NCBI GenBank assembly: GCA_022747635.1
Contig: JAKTNV010000002.1
Coordinates: forward strand, 1,453,001 to 1,517,000
Origin: Hetaerina americana
Lineage: Eukaryota > Arthropoda > Insecta > Odonata > Calopterygidae
DNA: 64,000 nt
Reading direction: 5' to 3'
A program made the position numbers and the translations under genes. The notes beneath the pieces are model-generated. The model had not been told where the DNA came from, made no database searches, and saw only the letters and a program-made list of their open reading frames with translations. Every line of letters begins with the position of its first letter. Position 1 is the stretch's first letter. Positions 54,501-61,900 of this stretch are shown one piece after another.

Positions 54501-57500
54501 GCCGTCAAAGGTAGAGTCATGTTTACACCTTTAGTTTCCCACCACTCTCTTGCCTAGCTGCCCCAAAGGCCTTTTCCTGACTCGATTCAATTCCAAGCAG
54601 ACTCATGGCGGAGACCACTTGGGAATAAGACAATTCTTCCCAACGCTGGGATTTTTTACATTTCATCTAAAAGTAAGCTCTTTTCTTATATTTCTATCAA
54701 CTCTCATACATCAAAAATAGTGTTATTTTGCCTCTATCATTCATTCAACATGCTTGTAATCACAATGCATTTTGAGGGAAAGAAGATTTCATATTTTTGT
54801 TATCATTTATTACTTGCTTAAAAATGCATGCTAAATTTCTTGATATGGTTGATTTATTTTTCCAAAGTATTCGTTTACTTTTATATAAATGAGTAATTAA
54901 TAAAAAATTTACAAAGAATTTTTAACTCAATAACTATGTCTCATTTTCACTGGGTAAATTTTTGATGCTTACCATGGTAAAATTTGGAAAAACAAATTCA
55001 AGTTTAGATCTTTGATATACTTCTCTATACAATTAATTGTACCTTTATGTATTTCTATTTTGGCAGAGAAGATTTAAATTCAAACTTTTGTACAGAAATT
55101 GAGTGACCACAACAGGTTTAAGCCATTCAATCATGAGAGGCTTGGAGTTGCCCAGGAATGGGACAAATGAACGTCAACTTTGCGAGGAGCCAGGGATGTG
55201 TTATCGAGAGGCATCCTGCTCTCTGAAAAGCTGCAATTCTAATTTCAAACCTTAAATAGTGTAAATGCACTGATGCAGACAGAATCAAAGGCAAAAAAAT
55301 GAAATGCGATGGGGTCATACATTTTACAGACATTGAAGCAAAGCATTGAATACTACAATTATTCCTGATATATTGCCTATTCCCTTGCCAGAGTACCAAT
55401 TCAGTTCACTCGCAGAGCAAAATAATCAAAAAAGGTGACATTTCCTCATTGAAAAGTTCTTGGGCCTCCATTTCATCTCTGAAATCGGCAGTTAACCACA
55501 CACATACCACTTTATTTTCAGACGGATAAGTAAGAATCTGTACATAAAGTAATCTTGAAGTTTAAAAAATGGGGAAAAAAATGTTTTGCAGGTACACAGT
55601 CTTACAAATTAAATGTTTTTCCAGAAATTAAATATTTCAAATTTTATGGGCAGATAGAGACAAAACTGAGATTTTTGAGGTTGCAATATATTTAACTAAC
55701 GTTGGTTACAAATGATTATTTTGACTATCTTTTTCTCTATTTTATTTTGGGATACTATATACCCCGGGCATGCTAGCATAAAAAATCAGCTGCCTTAAAA
55801 AGTGAACATGGAATCCAAACCAATCACTCCCTAATTAATAGAATGCCAATTAAATAATGCAGAACAAAAGTGTCAACCTTTTTTTTCATACTGTAATTGC
55901 TACAATAGCAGACAGAACCAGAAGTAAGTAACACAGAATCAGAGATAACACTTCAGCAAAATATACCAAGGTAGCAAATAGCAACACTGGAAAAATATGA
56001 CAGTATATCAAACATTATGATTTGAATAAATACACAAAATGCATTATGTTGTATGGTGGCTTCCCCACAGAATTAATCAGTAGTTGATCTATAAATGATG
56101 AAATGTACATTTATTAATAGGAATTTAGCATATTGCATGATTTCCCAATTCTCCTCACATACATGTACTTTAAAGTGGTAATGGTTAGTTCTTATAACCC
56201 CCTTGAAGTAATATAGCTTGGTATCATTATTTGGTTATCACAACAGACTGATAAATGCTATATACATAGTCATTTATAGTTAATTCAAATGATTTTTTTT
56301 ATTCAAGAACCTTAACCTATATCATATTTGCAAAGTAACACATTCTGCACATGGGCTTCCCTAAAGTAATAAACATTAACCAGTAAAGCAATGTTTTCAA
56401 AGTCATCAGAGAATTACAAAAATAACTTTAGACCATTTGACTACAATAATCAATGCTTAAAGTATTCATAATCTTTCCATGTAGAGGTATAATTGCACTT
56501 ACTTGGTCTGTGCATGGTAATACTCAACGAGGTGTTGCAGTAGCTCAATGCCCTTTTTGGTTTTAATTTCATTTACTTTGATGAGGTACTAAGGGTGGAT
56601 ACATGGAATGCAAGATTTGAAAAATTAGCACAAGAAGAGTAGCAAGTGATAAAAATAATTTTACCTCAGAAAGTAAACTAAAAGGAAATTCACTCGTGAC
56701 TTTCCTTCACATATGTGACCAGTTTGGAAGTGTATACATAATTCAGATTATGTACGTTCTCAAAATTAGGTTAAATTTTGAAAAGATCAAGTTTTCAAGG
56801 AGAGGTACAGAGGAGAAGATAACATTGAATGAATCAATATGACTTTAAAGATTAATTAATACCTTTATCACCAAGTGGCAGAATAGAAGTAAGACTTAGG
56901 CAAACATGGAATATGTTTTTGGAAAATATTGAAATACAAAATATATCTAAAAAAAGAAAGTTTAATTTGTACTATTCATGGTATAAATTATTATCTTAAT
57001 ATAATAATGCTTTTTATAAGGCCTAGTAAACACAAAATTTAATTTTCAGTAAATAAACAGGCAGGCAAGTTTGTTTTTACTCATCTATTGCTTTTCCCAA
57101 GTTTCAAGATCTAGGGATAACTCACTTCACACATCTGTAACTGAAAGACCTTTCGTTCCTTGTCCATTTCATCAGCAACTTCAGCTGATGTGACCTCTGT
57201 CCTTATTAAACCAGCCTCTCTGGCTTGCTGTTTTTTCTCCTTCTCAATTCGAGCATACCTGTATGACAAGCAAACAACTTTTATAATTACCTGGTCCCAC
57301 AAATGCTATCATAGATGTTCAACACATAGAACATAATAACAATCAAATCATGTGAGTAAGAGATTCTACAAGCAGCCAAAATAGTACAATTTTGTATTAA
57401 ACTTTGAGTAAAAAAACTATTTAATGCACTAATTTTGAGTTCATAACAAAAATAATTAATCATGTAATTACAAAGTTGCACTTCAAAACCCTTCAATTTC

Positions 57501-57955
57501 TGTCCAGAGTCACAGAAGCTTTTGATAGTTTTTACTGCATGAAAAATGCATCACGGACGTTCTAATTCCTTACCGAGCTTCATATTCCTTGCACGCTCGA
57601 TCAAAGGGCCTCTTGAGATCGCCCTTGACCCCTCGCAGGTCTCCTTTTAGAAGATTTTCGAGGGGAAACATCACAATGTTGTTAACATTCTGCATCTTTT
57701 ATTAAAGGAACAGAAGGAAAATGTTTTAAACAAGAGCAACCTAAATTTGAATATTGCATAGAAAAAAAGTTATTAATTTTCAATTATTTTATATTAAAGT
57801 ACTTACTAGTGTTTTCATGAGTGCTGATAATTCTTTAGTGACAACAGAGAACTTGATGAATGCAGCTCCAATGTCTGGTTCCTGATCTTTGCTCAGGGCA
57901 GCACTCCCCAATCTCTCCAGGGCTCGGGAAAGGTACATCTCATTGTCCACATGGG
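12220..57955 (-). CDS. Asap: ASAP-family Arf GTPase-activating protein (BAR-PH-ArfGAP-ANK-SH3), 5' end outside window
   Basis: The protein stimulates GTP hydrolysis by Arf GTPases at membranes and links this to membrane curvature and the actin/adhesion machinery (family knowledge). I joined 17 exons: 57955-57807, 57689-57574, 57258-57126, 56588-56503, 54254-54095, 50091-49867, 46969-46822, 46028-45741, 41249-41027, 40241-40061, 37256-37103, 35834-35638, 34800-34681, 33823-33559, 33313-32807, 27149-26842 and 12516-12220. All are GT..AG and all phases match, giving 3557 nt and 1184 codons plus stop. Approximate residues: BAR 1-214, Gly/Ser linker 215-265, PH 266-375, poly-Gly loop 375-400, ArfGAP 400-550, ankyrin repeats 570-685, Pro/Ser-rich region 690-1100, SH3 1120-1184. 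Vertebrate ASAP1/2 share this order and the ending FVHxxxD. The first roughly 80 residues are missing from the window. Confidence 0.95.
12975..13307 (-). mobile_element. Tc1/mariner-derived MITE, copy 1 (one end lost)
   Basis: Starts after TA with cagggtccggcacttaaatg and is collinear with copies at 20409-20763 and 36318-36685. The distal TIR is missing. Internally it keeps the reverse complement of a transposase N-terminal helix-turn-helix segment. Confidence 0.8.
16203..16236. repeat. Short inverted repeat (hairpin)
   Basis: acaacctcgtgcaa and ttgcatgaggttgt face each other across ttac, with one mismatch that pairs as G-U in RNA. Located in an ASAP intron. No known role. Confidence 0.6.
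17022..17215 (+). repeat. tRNA-like SINE (family B), copy 1
   Basis: Carries a B-box-like GGTCTTGGATTTGATTCCTG and the shared body cctccacctagggcttgggt gtttgtaa, ending in an AAATAAATAAA tail. A better preserved copy is at 50884-51067. Confidence 0.7.
18702..18761 (-). CDS. Asap: Probable ASAP cassette exon (60 bp, in frame)
   Basis: The acceptor catgttacag|AAAAAA and donor CCTTG|GTATGA bound exactly 60 nt, phase 0 at both ends, with no stop. It encodes [20 protein letters not shown]. Inclusion or skipping keeps the SH3 exon in frame. The residues do not match anything I recall in vertebrate ASAPs, so this is inferred from splice signals and frame only. Confidence 0.55.
19168..19700. mobile_element. 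Possible pogo-like MITE
   Basis: Ends ccatattacccggcccataa (left, after TA) and ttttgggttgggaaatacag (right) are imperfect inverted repeats, with gatgcact and ggatgcgtcttct continuing the similarity. The interior has no coding sequence. Confidence 0.4.
20409..20763 (-). mobile_element. Tc1/mariner-derived MITE, copy 2
   Basis: TIRs are cagggagtggcgcttaaatt at the left and the inverse, aattaagcgtcgcaccctg, at the right, next to TA. The interior matches the other two copies at roughly 80% by eye. Confidence 0.85.
21455..22420 (+). mobile_element. Mosaic mariner remnant
   Basis: The left part (21458-21530, ggtctgctcaccaaaagatg ... ttagttaccctttaatcatg) matches the end of the mariner at 28695. 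From 21640 the plus strand reads [20 protein letters not shown], then [14 protein letters not shown] and [12 protein letters not shown], the N-terminal half of a different mariner transposase. The broken remainder runs to about 22420. The two parts appear to come from different elements. Confidence 0.7.
24154..26080. mobile_element. Possible pogo/Tigger-like remnant
   Basis: Left end cagtgagaccccttatttgc (after TA) and right end gcaaacatggggtttgactg are imperfect inverted repeats of the pogo type. The interior (1.9 kb) has only short broken frames, and I could not recognise the transposase. Confidence 0.35.
26842..27149 (-). CDS. Asap: ASAP exon p: Pro-rich region before SH3
   Basis: Acceptor gaaccatag|CTGGGG, donor CGGAAG|GTTAGT, phase 1 to 0. 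Encodes [43 protein letters not shown] and NPVPPPRK. The PxPPPRK end resembles an SH3 ligand. It joins either directly to the SH3 exon or to the 60-bp cassette exon at 18702-18761. Confidence 0.88.
28695..29968 (-). mobile_element. Mariner-like transposon, complete ends, defective transposase
   Basis: Ends caaggtctgttcaaaaaaag and ctttttttgttcaaaccttg are TIRs flanked by TA on both sides (28693-28694 and 29969-29970), giving 1274 bp. The minus strand encodes [19 protein letters not shown] near 29750, TWVYGYD near 29290, [18 protein letters not shown] near 29060 and [19 protein letters not shown] near 28980. The first catalytic motif GDET is reduced to GKT and stops interrupt the frame, so it is inactive. 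Confidence 0.88.
30122..32108 (+). mobile_element. Pogo-like transposon with CENPB-type DNA-binding domain, decayed
   Basis: TIRs ccatatttcttcgaatctaa (30122, after TA) and gcttcgaagaaatacgg (to 32108) are inverted. The plus strand carries broken pieces of a pogo-superfamily transposase: [13 protein letters not shown], then [19 protein letters not shown] and [13 protein letters not shown] (Tc5/CENPB helix-turn-helix) at 30670-30900, and in several frames the DDE region with PFKVT and [13 protein letters not shown] at 31290-31720. Many stops and frameshifts are present. Located in an ASAP intron. Confidence 0.8.
32644..32696. repeat. GGGAGA/GGGA purine microsatellite
   Basis: Repeats of gagggagggagggagggaga about 50 bp long. 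On the sense (minus) strand of ASAP this is a C/T tract about 110 bases after the donor of exon o. The G-rich strand could form a quadruplex. Confidence 0.85.
32807..33313 (-). CDS. Asap: ASAP exon o: long Ser/Pro/His/Gln-rich exon
   Basis: Acceptor attccag|TGTCCT, donor CACCTTG|GTGAGT, phase 1 to 1, 507 nt. It encodes runs of Ser, a His-rich stretch ([14 protein letters not shown]), a Gln run and [17 protein letters not shown]. No globular fold is apparent. It is GC-rich against AT-rich introns, which supports coding function. It is much more low-complexity than the vertebrate proline-rich region. Confidence 0.85.
33559..33823 (-). CDS. Asap: ASAP exon n: Pro/Ser-rich region
   Basis: Acceptor ctttgcag|AATGGT, donor CCGTTG|GTCAGT, phase 0 to 1. 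Encodes [20 protein letters not shown], many Ser/Pro residues and [25 protein letters not shown] resembles SH3-ligand motifs, as expected in the proline-rich region. Confidence 0.88.
34681..34800 (-). CDS. Asap: ASAP exon m: acidic segment after ankyrin repeats
   Basis: Acceptor atatag|TTGCAA, donor GATCGG|GTGAGC, phase 0 to 0. Encodes a segment containing [19 protein letters not shown], matching the conserved EYEWxL...DESDDD block that follows the ankyrin repeats in ASAP1/2. Confidence 0.9.
35638..35834 (-). CDS. Asap: ASAP exon l: ankyrin repeats 2-3
   Basis: Acceptor cttcggcag|GCGGCA, donor GAGCTG|GTCAGT, phase 1 to 0. Encodes [40 protein letters not shown] and [11 protein letters not shown], two standard ankyrin repeats. 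Confidence 0.95.
36318..36685 (+). mobile_element. Tc1/mariner-derived MITE, copy 3 (keeps transposase start)
   Basis: Bounded by cagggttcagcgcttaaatc and aatttaagtgccgcaccctg. The plus strand reads [20 protein letters not shown] then, one frame on, [20 protein letters not shown]. This is the N-terminal DNA-binding helix-turn-helix of a Tc1/mariner-type transposase followed directly by the 3' TIR. The catalytic domain is gone, so the element depends on a full-length relative. Confidence 0.85.
37103..37256 (-). CDS. Asap: ASAP exon k: ankyrin repeat with Ser/Ala insertion
   Basis: Acceptor actcgacag|GAGGCA, donor GGTGGAG|GTACGA, phase 0 to 1. Encodes [18 protein letters not shown] and, after a Ser/Ala/Thr stretch of about 20 residues, [23 protein letters not shown](V/I)QN is nearly invariant in ASAPs. 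The Ser/Ala insertion sits in a loop of the ankyrin repeat. Confidence 0.94.
38791..39065 (+). repeat. tRNA-derived SINE (family A) with 13-bp target duplication
   Basis: The element holds B-box GCGCGGGTTCAAATCCCGGC (38810-38829) and the shared body (gtgctttgtggagggcactt, gccgacgccgggtttctctc). It is flanked by acgaggggtaagg at 38778-38790 and 39066-39078. The exact duplication indicates a relatively recent insertion into an ASAP intron. Confidence 0.85.
40061..40241 (-). CDS. Asap: ASAP exon j: end of ArfGAP, first ankyrin helices
   Basis: Acceptor tttcag|GGAGGA, donor CCAGT|GTGAGT, phase 2 to 0. Encodes [18 protein letters not shown] (ASAP1 has RKEYITAKYV) and [20 protein letters not shown] followed by [11 protein letters not shown], the first ankyrin repeat. 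Confidence 0.94.
41027..41249 (-). CDS. Asap: ASAP exon i: ArfGAP catalytic core
   Basis: Acceptor tttcag|ATGCAA, donor ACCAT|GTGAGT, phase 1 to 2. Encodes [20 protein letters not shown], then [19 protein letters not shown] and [12 protein letters not shown]. The second zinc pair is CIEC, and the catalytic arginine finger is the Arg of HRDLGV. The junction with exon h gives first-to-second pair spacing C-x2-C-x17-C-x2-C, one residue more than the usual x16. Confidence 0.96.
41545..42291. mobile_element. Pogo/Tigger-like MITE, copy 1
   Basis: Imperfect inverted ends cagttaactcttgattatcc and ggataattgagagtttgctg are flanked by TA on both sides (41543-41544 and 42292-42293). Its 747 bp have no coding capacity. 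A ~530-bp interior block is almost identical to 53070-53605. Confidence 0.75.
42656..42694 (-). ncRNA. Hammerhead-ribozyme-like motif (PLE tail, copy 2 left arm)
   Basis: On the minus strand this is identical in core to the motif at 3066-3104: CAC, CTGATGA, stem GACGT/ACGTC, GAAACC and GGGTC^GTG. It lies about 130 bases after the RT stop codon, just before the AATAAAG-type tail, the place where PLE hammerheads are described. Confidence 0.6.
42825..44117 (-). CDS. Penelope-like reverse transcriptase with GIY-YIG endonuclease (N-terminally truncated)
   Basis: 430 codons without a stop. Reverse transcriptase motif A is [16 protein letters not shown] (about residues 23-38), motif [18 protein letters not shown] (about 84-100) and the catalytic YVDD about 123-126. 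A linker follows, then the C-terminal GIY-YIG nuclease domain with [10 protein letters not shown]...[18 protein letters not shown] (about 335-370). This domain order is the hallmark of Penelope-like retroelements, whose RT is related to telomerase. Complete PLE RTs carry several hundred more N-terminal residues. Here the gene breaks where the inverted copy begins, so this copy is probably inactive although its catalytic residues are present. Confidence 0.93.
   Translation of the reverse strand: MCYNDLVNKLMKKVIPKKCMLVSFDVRNLFTNVPPMEAVNLAEDILIRKSIPVPVISELCALLKTCVSQNYFIFNGTYFQQPNGLAMGSPLSPLLADMYMDNFEKVLFSSAYPLINNVFCWLRYVDDVFCVWTGSDRQLDQFLAHLNSINSNVQFTCEKEEKGSLNFLDLSISKDKDGLQYSIFRKEMYTDQLINSSSRHCFTQKLSAFHAMIHRLTAIPMSKFNVNKELNVIKTLAVNNGYSEDLINKLYRNKLTKIALSHIYNPEHVKDPTAKWRRILYLGTISQKVIKSLPKEKIKCAFYSRSCLKNLISHTKDKVPENERSGVYELKCSDCSTKYIGQTGRKFKERIKEHQTCVKNKNITSLFAKHLIESDHKSDFVTKIIHFEEKGQRLDALEQLEILKCVRWKDDLANEILYPSHSPLLDLPLF
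44529..44567 (+). ncRNA. Hammerhead-ribozyme-like motif (PLE tail, copy 2 right arm)
   Basis: Plus-strand counterpart in the inverted arm of the same element, with the same core, stems and predicted cleavage site after C44564. The PLE therefore carries two outward-facing motifs. Confidence 0.6.
45741..46028 (-). CDS. Asap: ASAP exon h: end of PH, poly-Gly loop, start of ArfGAP zinc finger
   Basis: Acceptor ccctgcag|ACAATC, donor CACAATG|GTGAGT, phase 1 to 1. Encodes [20 protein letters not shown] (last strand and helix of PH), a loop dominated by Gly with nine consecutive glycines, then [20 protein letters not shown] and the first cysteine pair of the zinc finger. The poly-Gly tract makes the plus strand C-rich around 45850-45920. 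Confidence 0.95.
46822..46969 (-). CDS. Asap: ASAP exon g: PH domain
   Basis: Acceptor ataaag|GTATGG, donor TCCT|GTAAGT, phase 0 to 1. Encodes [19 protein letters not shown] and [23 protein letters not shown](K/R)RKC and LNLLTCQVK are ASAP PH signatures. This domain binds phosphoinositides and activates the neighbouring GAP domain (family knowledge). Confidence 0.95.
47440..48570 (+). mobile_element. Heavily decayed mariner remnant
   Basis: Fragments in shifting plus frames match mariner transposase landmarks in order: [59 protein letters not shown] and, near 48330, [17 protein letters not shown] (equivalent to [17 protein letters not shown]). Many stops; ends not clear. Confidence 0.65.
49867..50091 (-). 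CDS. Asap: ASAP exon f: Gly/Ser-rich linker and start of PH domain
   Basis: Acceptor tttccag|TTAACT, donor AGGAAG|GTAATC, phase 0 to 0. About 50 residues of Gly/Ser/Thr precede [20 protein letters not shown] and [12 protein letters not shown], the first strand of the PH domain. Vertebrate ASAPs have only a short stretch before YSxHQxQGNK, so the Gly/Ser block is an insertion relative to them. Confidence 0.93.
50190..50432 (-). repeat. tRNA-derived SINE (family C)
   Basis: The minus strand starts gtgggtcacggtagtccagt gggtagagc (A-box-like) and carries the B-box GAGATCGATTCCCGGGCAAG about 40 bases on, the spacing of a tRNA-derived pol III promoter. The remainder is non-tRNA body. One copy seen in the window. 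Confidence 0.7.
50884..51067 (+). repeat. tRNA-like SINE (family B), copy 2
   Basis: B-box GGTCGCGGGTTTGATTCCCG (50923-50942), body ccatctagggcttgggtgtt, tail gaataaataaataaat. It is inserted inside the older mariner remnant at 50660-52905. Confidence 0.75.
51684..52579 (+). mobile_element. Internally deleted mariner nested in the older one
   Basis: TIRs cgaggatggttcaataagta and tacttattgaaccgccctcg are flanked by TA on both sides (51682-51683, 52580-52581). The plus strand carries [19 protein letters not shown], a stop, then [20 protein letters not shown] and [14 protein letters not shown], followed directly by [20 protein letters not shown]. The segment with the first two catalytic aspartates is deleted. 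896 bp instead of about 1.3 kb. Confidence 0.88.
53053..53745. mobile_element. Pogo/Tigger-like MITE, copy 2 (left end lost)
   Basis: The right end ggataatcgagagttaactg is close to the family TIR. The interior is nearly identical to copy 1 until 53605 (acttcccatttct) and then diverges. The left TIR is absent. Confidence 0.7.
54095..54254 (-). CDS. Asap: ASAP exon e: end of BAR domain
   Basis: Acceptor cttttcag|TTACTT. The phase-2 junction selects this AG rather than the one 14 bases downstream. Encodes [19 protein letters not shown], then [17 protein letters not shown] and [11 protein letters not shown]. The donor GAG|GTTCTA is weak but is the only one keeping frame with the next exon. Confidence 0.9.
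56503..56588 (-). CDS. Asap: ASAP exon d: BAR domain
   Basis: Acceptor cccttag|TACCTC, donor ACCAA|GTAAGT, phase 0 to 2. Encodes [20 protein letters not shown] and VEYYHAQT. The split codon AA|T gives Asn at the junction with FQDGLK of the next exon. Confidence 0.96.
57126..57258 (-). CDS. Asap: ASAP exon c: BAR domain
   Basis: Acceptor catacag|GTATGC, donor TGTGAA|GTGAGT, phase 2 to 0. Encodes the charged helix [16 protein letters not shown], then [18 protein letters not shown] and FQLQMCE. The last motif continues directly into [13 protein letters not shown] of the next exon, as in ASAP1/2. Confidence 0.96.
57574..57689 (-). CDS. Asap: ASAP exon b: BAR domain
   Basis: Acceptor gatgcag|AATGTT, donor GCTCG|GTAAGG, ends in phase 2. 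It carries the family hallmark [18 protein letters not shown] followed by KEYEAR, nearly the same as vertebrate ASAPs. Confidence 0.96.
57807..57955 (-). CDS. Asap: ASAP exon a (first seen): BAR domain
   Basis: Acceptor tttacag|CCCATG, donor CTA|GTAAGT. Begins with two bases of a split codon and ends in phase 0. It encodes [16 protein letters not shown] and [19 protein letters not shown], the helical BAR segment that in ASAP1 reads AFxKFSxxTKEL. One base of the split first codon comes from an upstream exon not identified in the window. Confidence 0.93.
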
Positions 57956-57999
57956 CTGTAAATAGTTACCTTTACTAATAAAAAACTGACCTGAAGGAA

Positions 58000-59280
58000 A
58001 TTATTAAAAATACGACTGCTTCTTAATTCCTGTTGTGAAGGATCTTTTTTAGCATTGGCATTCTTAGGACGGATGCCTTCGAGACCGGAAAGGGCATAAC
58101 TATAGTCGATGGCCATCCGACTTAAAATATTAATAAACAGCATCTTACATAAATAAATAAACATATGGCAGTGGCTTAAACAGCAGCATGAGATAAATAT
58201 AAACTATTTCAAATCACTTGGCAATAATATGATTTACCGCATGTAGTTAAAATCACCTAATAGATAAATTTAAAATATTCCAAGACGCCAAGAGTAGCAT
58301 GGGAGCAGCCAAATTCTTTTGATCAGCTATGGAATCCACTCATGCCCTGGCCTCAAATTTAAATGCCCAGCCAAAGGATGAAGGCCTACATTCTTGCCAA
58401 CAACTACCAGGATAAACTTGAAGTTGATGGTGATAGCAATCCTAGCAGTTACAATTGTTATTGCACCAAATATAATCCTAAGTAATGATGCTTCAAAATT
58501 ACATCACATAGGTTATCCATTTCATGATATGTGATAGCGGGCCTAAACGTTTGACTAATTGGGTGACCGTAAAATTATAAAGAAAAAAGTATAAAATATT
58601 TCAAGTTTTTTGGGAGAGCTCATGTTATCCAGATTAAAATGGAACCTATAAGAATTTGATTTTTCATTTCTCTTAAATTGTCCAGTTCCAGTTTTTCAGA
58701 AGAATTTCTCCCATACTCCTTACCATCTACGTAAGTACTAAGAGAAATAGAAATATTTCACAGTCATGGTGATTTATTTTCCTAATCCTTTACCACAATA
58801 TTTATCAAAAACACAGGAATCAAACACTTGAGCCATTTAAAATGCTAATGAAATTCTTAATATTTGTGTAAAAACCACAAAATGGAACTGGTCATTTGAC
58901 TCCAAGTCCTAAGTTATTTCCCCTGTGGATGGTGAGGGACTCTGACACACCTCCATAACTTTTGAAAGTTTCTGGGAGAGTTTTGGTTCGATAATTATAT
59001 TTCTTCAATGTCACATATCACCTTCGAGCATTCATCATATAACTAACAAAAGTACCTGAACTAGTTCACAAGATACACGTTGCTTGACTGCACAAGTTAC
59101 TAAGTAACATATACATTTTTTCAGAACCTCTTGGCCTGTTTTTCTTAAGATTTTCTAAAAGATATTATTTTCAGTTCATGTCATTTCTCAATATCATTAT
59201 TATTAGGTAATCTACCTGCTAAGGTAGGTTTTTGGATGGACACAGCTTCCAATATAAACATTTTGTGACTCCTAGCAAAA
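58000..59280. other. ASAP upstream intron, no exon identified
   Basis: The exon preceding 57955 should lie upstream on the minus strand and end with one base of a split codon. None was recognised here. A short exon-like open stretch at 57991-58120 does not fit (see findings). Confidence 0.45.
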
Positions 59281-59289
59281 CACAAAATC

Positions 59290-60710
59290 CATCATCCTAC
59301 TCTATATCAGGTCCCTCTTCATCTCTGAGTACTTTCTTCCTCCCTTCATCCCGTCCAACATCCCTATCCTGTTCCTTCCCTTTCCTCTTTTGCCCAACAT
59401 TCTACCCTCTATCACAGTCTTCAACATCCCGCTGCCGGTCAATACACCCTTCATCCACTTTTCCTGCCTCCATTGGATTTCTCCCGAAAAACCCCTGTCC
59501 TCACCCACCATACAAAGTACTTCCTCATTTGTTTTCTTCTCTGTCCATTTCACCTTCTCCATTCTTCTCCACACCCACATTTTTAAAGCCTCCAATCTAC
59601 GTCTATCCTCCTGCTTCAATGACCACGTTTCAGCGCCGTACATAGCTACGCTCCATATCAAAGTTTTTACGAGTCTTTTCTTAATATCCTTACTCAACGT
59701 CCCTCTCCTCAGCTTCCTCCTCTTTGTGAAAGCCTCTTTGCCTAGCGCAATTCTTCTCCTTACGTCCCTACTACTTTGACCGTGTTGGTCCAAAACACTT
59801 CCGAGATACGTAAACTGTTCTACCTGCTCTAGTTTTTGCCCTCCTATTTTAATGTTTAGCTTAGCCTTTTTCTTTCTAGAAAATCGCATAACCTTTGTTT
59901 TATTAATATTGATTTTCATCCTATACCTGTCGCACTGAATATCCAATTCACTCAGCAATGCTTGCAACCCCTTGGCTGACTGACAAACTAAAGCTTGGTC
60001 ATCAGCAAACCTAACTGATTTTACGAATTCCCCACCCACTTTCATTCCTACCTCCAGTTCTTCCCATGCCTCTTCGATCATTTCCTCTGCATACAGGTTG
60101 AACAGCAACGGTGATAATGGATAACCCTGCCTTACACCCCTTCCTAACACTGCCCAACTGGACTCCGCGTCCCCCAGTCGAGCCTGAGTGGTCTGAGATA
60201 TTTTAAGGTTGCGGATTAGCCTCCTATCCCTCCAATCTATTCCTATTTTCTGCAATATACTCATTAGTTTTTCCCAATTCACTCTGTCAAACGCTTTTTC
60301 GAAATCAATGAAACAGGCAAATGCCTCCTGGTTGTGTTCTACATTCCTCTCGATTAATAATCTCATTACTGCAATGGCATCACGCGTACCTCTCCCCTTC
60401 CTAAACCCAAACTGATCATCCCCTACGTAATCATTTACCCTACTCTCTATCCTTTTGTTTATGATCCGGAGAACAACTTTAGCTGCATGGGATATCAAAC
60501 TTATTTCCTGCAGTCCTCACATGATGTAGCTTTTACCTTTTTCGGAATAGGAACTAAAACTGATCGCACAAAGTCTTCTGGCAAGATTCCTTCCTCATGG
60601 ATACTACGAATCAGCCTATATAGCCTCTTCCGCCCACATTTTCCTAAACATTTCAGTAGTTCCGCAGGAATGTTATCCTCCCCCATGGCCTTAAGCTGCA
60701 GAAGTCTCCA
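59290..60710 (-). mobile_element. 5'-truncated non-LTR retrotransposon (RTE-like LINE)
   Basis: The 3' portion of ORF2 on the minus strand. The first reading block 60686-60501 (GEDNIPAELLK...VPIPKKVKATSCED) and the main block 60498-59302 are out of frame by one base, with an A apparently missing in an AAA run near 60513. The element lies between the ASAP 5' exons and the mariner at 61901. Confidence 0.85.
59302..60498 (-). pseudogene. LINE reverse transcriptase, partial
   Basis: 398 codons. DQFGFRKGRGTRDAI and FACFIDFEKAFDRVNWEKLM (motif A), GRGVRQGYPLSPLLFNLYAE (motif B), FADDQALV (motif C, with catalytic ADD), then FTYLGSVLDQHG and SVAMYGAETWSLKQEDRRRL, the thumb/C-terminal region typical of RTE/BovB-type LINEs. 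Catalytic residues are intact, but the endonuclease domain and N-terminus are absent and the 5' end is frameshifted, so it is a dead copy. Confidence 0.88.
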
Positions 60711-61900
60711 GAAATATTTTGCTCATTCAATTCAGCAAATGACTCTGAGGCATAACAAAGGCGATTTTACAACTTTTATAATTCAGTCAAAATAAAAAAA
60801 CAATGCAATTGCTATCCACATGTTGGAGGGAGCACAAGAGATATAGACTAATCAATCACAAAAAATAATTATAGGGGTTAAAGGTCAGGCATTGATAATT
60901 CTATATTTTCTTGAACACTATTATGAAAGAAATCTCCCTGGGTAAGTAATTGCTAAGGAAATTAGCCACAGGAAAGATTATTACTATTTACTTAATACAA
61001 ATCCCATATGTGAGCATATTAAGAACAATTTTAATTCATTGAGCTATCTTCATTAAGATAATAGGTATGGTCCATTCAATTGATAACTTACATGCAGTTG
61101 TCTCTTAATATTCATACTTAAAATAGGGAAACAAAATATGGAAAATGTAGTGCTAGGTGTCCCACATAAATTTCTTTGTTATGGGTTCACAAATAATCAC
61201 TTTCTCAACTTTTACGCACTTAAACTTTCCTTGCCTGTTTCCCCATTACAATTTCTTTGCTCAGTCTTCCTTCAAATACACATGCGCCCATTTTTGATTA
61301 GTTTTCACCTCTCACTGTGGTCAACCCTTTACCTTACTGCGGTCAGATTTTACCTTTCCTGCATGAAACTGTTTCTTTATTGCTCTATTAAGGTTTTTGT
61401 TCCTTCTCATGTATGCCTTCTCTACGAGGCATGTGTCTTTCCTATTTCTGTCTTATTTTTCCTTTTCTATTAATGCCAATTTTAAATTTTTGTCCAACCC
61501 ATCTATCTATCAATGATTACCTCATTGAATTAGGGTATTTCAATTAGGCATTGATTGATATTGGTAAATTTAACTCTTATTGCTCCCAAATGTAATCATT
61601 AATCAATTATTTCAACTCACGAGAGGAAATATGTTTTGAATATTCCACATAAGCTTGCATTTATTCCTTGTTTTTGTGCATATTTGAGTGAAAAATACAA
61701 AACATAAACAATTACAATTACTGTAATTTTAAAGATAACTAGAATGCAATGGAAGTCTTTTGCATTTATATGTATGACTATGCAAATTAATGACTTACTT
61801 TCTTCAATGGCTAATATATATTAATTTCAACAATTTAGAAAGAGTGGCATCATCAGTAAATCAATTCAAACACATTTTGGAATAATCAAAAGACGAAATA

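Noticed and set aside
59232..59779. Plus-strand Ser/Pro/Phe-rich frames
   Set aside because: Antisense to the LINE reverse transcriptase.
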